This document shows, piece after piece, positions 6,838 through 8,244 of a DNA stretch of 8,244 nucleotides. Each line of letters opens with the position of its first letter. The stretch's first letter is position 1. The stretch is from Bacteroidota bacterium. Its GTDB lineage: Bacteria > Bacteroidota > Bacteroidia > Chitinophagales > Chitinophagaceae. The notes below the pieces were generated by a model. It saw only the letters and a list, made by a program, of their open reading frames with translations, did not search any database and was not told where the DNA came from. The stretch spans positions 1 to 8,244 of the forward strand of contig JAEWDG010000068.1 of assembly GCA_023390215.1 (NCBI GenBank), written 5' to 3'. Both the position numbers and the translations under genes were made by a program.

Positions 6838-7503
6838 CTATAACGCTTCACTTCGTATTATCTTCCCATCCTTCATATGCAGTATCCTGTCACTCATATC
6901 TGCAAGCTGCTCATTATGCGTAACGATTAAAAATGTTTGCGCGAACTGGTCTCTTAAACGGATAAACAGATCGTGCAGGTCCCTCGCATTATTCGAATCC
7001 AAATTACCGGTTGGTTCATCCGCCATAATAATCGCCGGCTCATTGATCAGTGCCCTTGCCACAGCAACCCTTTGCTGCTCACCGCCCGATAGTTCGGAGG
7101 GTTTGCTATCAAATCTTGAAGAAAGCCCGAGCGTGGTCAACAATGCCTTCGCCCTTTCTTCCACCAGTTTCTTTTTTCTTCCCCTTATCCAGCCGGGAAT
7201 GCAAACGTTTTCAACCGCGCTGAACTCCGGTAACAAATGATGAAACTGAAATATAAAACCGATATGTTCATTGCGAAATTTTGCAAGCGCTTTCCCGGAA
7301 AGTTTATCTATTCGTTGTCCGTCCAGGCTGATCGTTCCCTGGTCCGGTTTATCAAGGGTGCCGAGAATATGTAACAGCGTGCTCTTACCTGCGCCGGAGG
7401 ATCCCACAATGGAAGTAATGGTTGCTTTCTCTATCAGCACATCAACGGATTTCAACACATGCAGATTTCCGTAATGTTTACTCAACCCCCTTGCTTCTAA
7501 CAT
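6838..7503 (-). CDS. lolD: ABC transporter ATP-binding protein, LolD-like (lipoprotein release)
   Basis: Likely the cytoplasmic ATPase of the LolCDE-type complex, which extracts outer-membrane lipoproteins from the inner membrane. The 221-residue length is usual for LolD. All ATPase motifs are intact: Walker A GSSGAGKST at 34-42, Q-loop Gln86 in FIFQFHHLLPEFSAVENV, signature LSGGEQQRVAVARAL at 138-152, Walker B IIMADEPTGNLDS at 158-170 and the switch His196 in VTHNEQ. The FQFHHLLPEF-AVENV stretch and TGNLDS are typical of the LolD/MacB subfamily. No LolC/LolE-type permease gene lies next to it in the window, so the partner must be encoded elsewhere; a MacB/FtsE-like role cannot be excluded. 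It reads away from the DUF2795-type gene and converges with the unknown gene at 6142. Confidence 0.88.
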   Translation of the reverse strand: MLEARGLSKHYGNLHVLKSVDVLIEKATITSIVGSSGAGKSTLLHILGTLDKPDQGTISLDGQRIDKLSGKALAKFRNEHIGFIFQFHHLLPEFSAVENVCIPGWIRGRKKKLVEERAKALLTTLGLSSRFDSKPSELSGGEQQRVAVARALINEPAIIMADEPTGNLDSNNARDLHDLFIRLRDQFAQTFLIVTHNEQLADMSDRILHMKDGKIIRSEAL

Positions 7504-7545
7504 ATTCGCAAAATAGAAAATTAGAATGGATGAACCTTAAAAACC

Positions 7546-7569
7546 GCATAATTACGGCATGAGTTATGC
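7546..7569. promoter_or_regulatory. Inverted repeat in the divergent lolD / DUF2795 intergenic region
   Basis: GCATAA (7546-7551) and TTATGC (7564-7569) are perfect inverted arms separated by 12 bases. The centre-to-centre distance of 18 bases, in a divergent promoter region, is compatible with a dimeric regulator site. It lies 43 bases upstream of the lolD start codon. Six-base arms can occur by chance, so confidence is low. Confidence 0.3.
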
Positions 7570-7604
7570 TGGCAATCACCCGAATTTCCGGTTGAAAAAT
7601 CGCT

Positions 7605-7635
7605 TTTGGTTATTTCAACACAACCTATACATTTG
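7605..7635 (+). promoter_or_regulatory. Bacteroidetes primary-sigma promoter for the gene at 7661
   Basis: TTTG at 7605-7608, 19 bases, then TACATTTG at 7628-7635. Both match the Bacteroidetes consensus (-33 TTTG, -7 TAnnTTTG) exactly, with normal spacing. Transcription should begin near 7642, giving a leader of about 19 bases, A-rich and without a Shine-Dalgarno sequence. This is also the best phylum marker in the window. Confidence 0.8.
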
Positions 7636-7660
7636 CAAAAAATTAAAACCGTAAACACAG

Positions 7661-7882
7661 ATGTTCTGGACGCTTGAATTGGCATCTCACCTTGAAGACG
7701 CACCCTGGCCCGCTACCAAAGACGAATTGATCGACTACAGCATCAGAAGCGGTGCACCCATCGAGGTTATCGAAAATCTCCAGGAACTGGATGATGAAGG
7801 TGATCTCTACGAAGGACTTGATGATATCTGGCCGGATTATCCTAGTCAGGAAGATTTCTTCTTTAATGAAGATGAATATTAA
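7661..7882 (+). CDS. Small acidic DUF2795-type protein
   Basis: A 73-residue protein of unknown role that I place in the DUF2795-like family found in Bacteroidetes. It opens MFWTLELASHLEDAPWPATKDELIDY, continues with IRSGAPIEVIENLQEL and ends in a strongly acidic tail (DDEGDLYEGLDDIWPDYP to FFFNEDEY). The ATKDELIDYA-type helix followed by GAP-[IL]-EV-[IV]-ENLQ is the recognisable core. There is no signal peptide or membrane segment, so it is probably a cytoplasmic soluble protein. It is a monocistronic unit with an exact consensus promoter, a 19-base leader and a strong terminator, which suggests steady, fairly high expression. ATG at 7661 is the only sensible start. Confidence 0.85.
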   Translation: MFWTLELASHLEDAPWPATKDELIDYSIRSGAPIEVIENLQELDDEGDLYEGLDDIWPDYPSQEDFFFNEDEY

Positions 7883-7892
7883 TACATCATTG

Positions 7893-7914
7893 CCCCCGCT
7901 CCCGGGGGTTTTTT
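7893..7914 (+). terminator. Intrinsic terminator of the DUF2795-type gene
   Basis: CCCCCG (7893-7898) pairs with CGGGGG (7903-7908) around a CTCC loop, followed by six T. It lies 10 bases after the stop at 7882. The SRAP gene on the other strand ends at 7916, immediately beyond the T run. On that strand the hairpin lacks a following T run, so it is directional. Confidence 0.93.
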
Positions 7915-7915
7915 A

Positions 7916-8244
7916 TTAATCTGGATTATCGACTCCCAACGCAGGCAAATGCTCCCAGGCATAGTATGCTGTTTTTGCCAGCATATCCGGCCGGCCTTTA
8001 GGGCTTCGAATGGTAAATACCGGGCAGGGAACCAGCGCGTCCGCTTCCATTTCATAATTCAGGATTGATCGGTAGGTTTCCATGTCAAGTTCTTCCTCTA
8101 AAAATTGCCTTGCTTTTTCGATGGGCAGAAATAATGGCATGCGATACCGGTTCTCTCCATCATTGTGTATCTGTTGCATGAGACCGTTCGCCTTGCGCGT
8201 CATAATCGCGAAACTCCAACGTTCCTGAATCTCTCCCGTCGACC
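7916..8244 (-). CDS. SRAP (YedK/HMCES) family protein, C-terminal part only
   Basis: The SRAP family forms a covalent thiazolidine crosslink to abasic sites in single-stranded DNA and protects them. The frame remains open past the ATG at 8203 to the window edge, and the upstream codons read TGEIQERWSFAIMT, the family core, so the gene runs off the end and the internal Met is not the start. Visible hallmarks are the WSFAIMT strand, the N-x-L-M-x-x-IHN segment with the conserved active-site histidine, and RMPLFL, followed by the C-terminal helix and strands (VFTIRSPKGRPD). The catalytic Cys2 and the WYEW-type glutamate lie outside the window. The visible part spans 109 full codons. It is convergent with the DUF2795-type gene, with 33 bases between the two stops. 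Confidence 0.87.
   Translation of the reverse strand, partial: STGEIQERWSFAIMTRKANGLMQQIHNDGENRYRMPLFLPIEKARQFLEEELDMETYRSILNYEMEADALVPCPVFTIRSPKGRPDMLAKTAYYAWEHLPALGVDNPD

Noticed and set aside
7504..7545. Minus-strand promoter for lolD (TAATTTTC or TATTTTG)
   Set aside because: Boxes deviate from TAnnTTTG, one lies too close to the start codon, and no matching -33 box is at the right distance.
7521..7703. 60-codon minus-strand frame across the divergent intergenic region
   Set aside because: It overlaps a consensus promoter and the start of the DUF2795-type gene, and its sequence resembles nothing known.
8238..8243. GTCGAC at the window edge as a cloning junction
   Set aside because: The SRAP reading frame continues through it with family-like sequence; a six-base site is expected by chance.
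1..8244. A defence island, mobile element, CRISPR or other novel multi-gene system
   Set aside because: All but one of the well-supported genes belong to ordinary housekeeping or small conserved families; no transposase, repeat array, integration site or toxin-antitoxin-like pair is visible.

Overview
The window looks like chromosomal housekeeping DNA from a member of the Bacteroidetes, most likely near Chitinophaga/Sphingobacteria. Evidence: one near-perfect Bacteroidetes-type promoter (TTTG, 19 bases, TAnnTTTG, ahead of the gene at 7661); A-rich leaders without Shine-Dalgarno sequences in front of most genes; a fused alpha+beta 2-oxoacid dehydrogenase E1 of the kind known from this phylum; and a small DUF2795-type acidic protein. 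The genus is inferred, not proven.

Layout. Bases 1-1871 hold two NADP-type isocitrate dehydrogenases in tandem: the C-terminal half of a bacterial (type I, E. coli/B. subtilis-like) enzyme, then a complete eukaryote-like (type II, IDH1-like) enzyme, closed by a strong terminator at 1893. Next is a spacer with helically phased T-tracts, then accB and accC (biotin carboxyl carrier protein and biotin carboxylase of acetyl-CoA carboxylase), closed by a terminator at 3947. Bases 4015-6084 encode a single-chain E1 of a branched-chain-type 2-oxoacid dehydrogenase, followed by a small unrecognised gene (6142-6600) with a conspicuous GGAGG ribosome-binding site. A roughly 240-base spacer with a short triplicated motif separates this from a convergent lolD-like ABC ATPase (6838-7503, minus strand). 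A divergent intergenic region then leads to a 73-residue DUF2795-type protein (7661-7882) with its own promoter and terminator. The window ends inside the C-terminal part of an SRAP/YedK-family protein (minus strand).

How the genes fit together. The left two thirds concern central carbon and lipid-precursor metabolism: 2-oxoglutarate and NADPH from isocitrate, malonyl-CoA from acetyl-CoA, and (if the E1 is of the branched-chain type) iso/anteiso acyl-CoA primers. These are separate transcription units, so the theme is neighbourhood only. The right third is unrelated housekeeping: lipoprotein export, a small protein of unknown role, and abasic-site protection.

I found no convincing previously undescribed system: no mobile element, CRISPR array, tRNA or rRNA. 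The points most worth a second look are the tandem of two distantly related isocitrate dehydrogenases, in which the first has lost several residues that bind the NADP 2'-phosphate, and the phased T-tract block upstream of accB.
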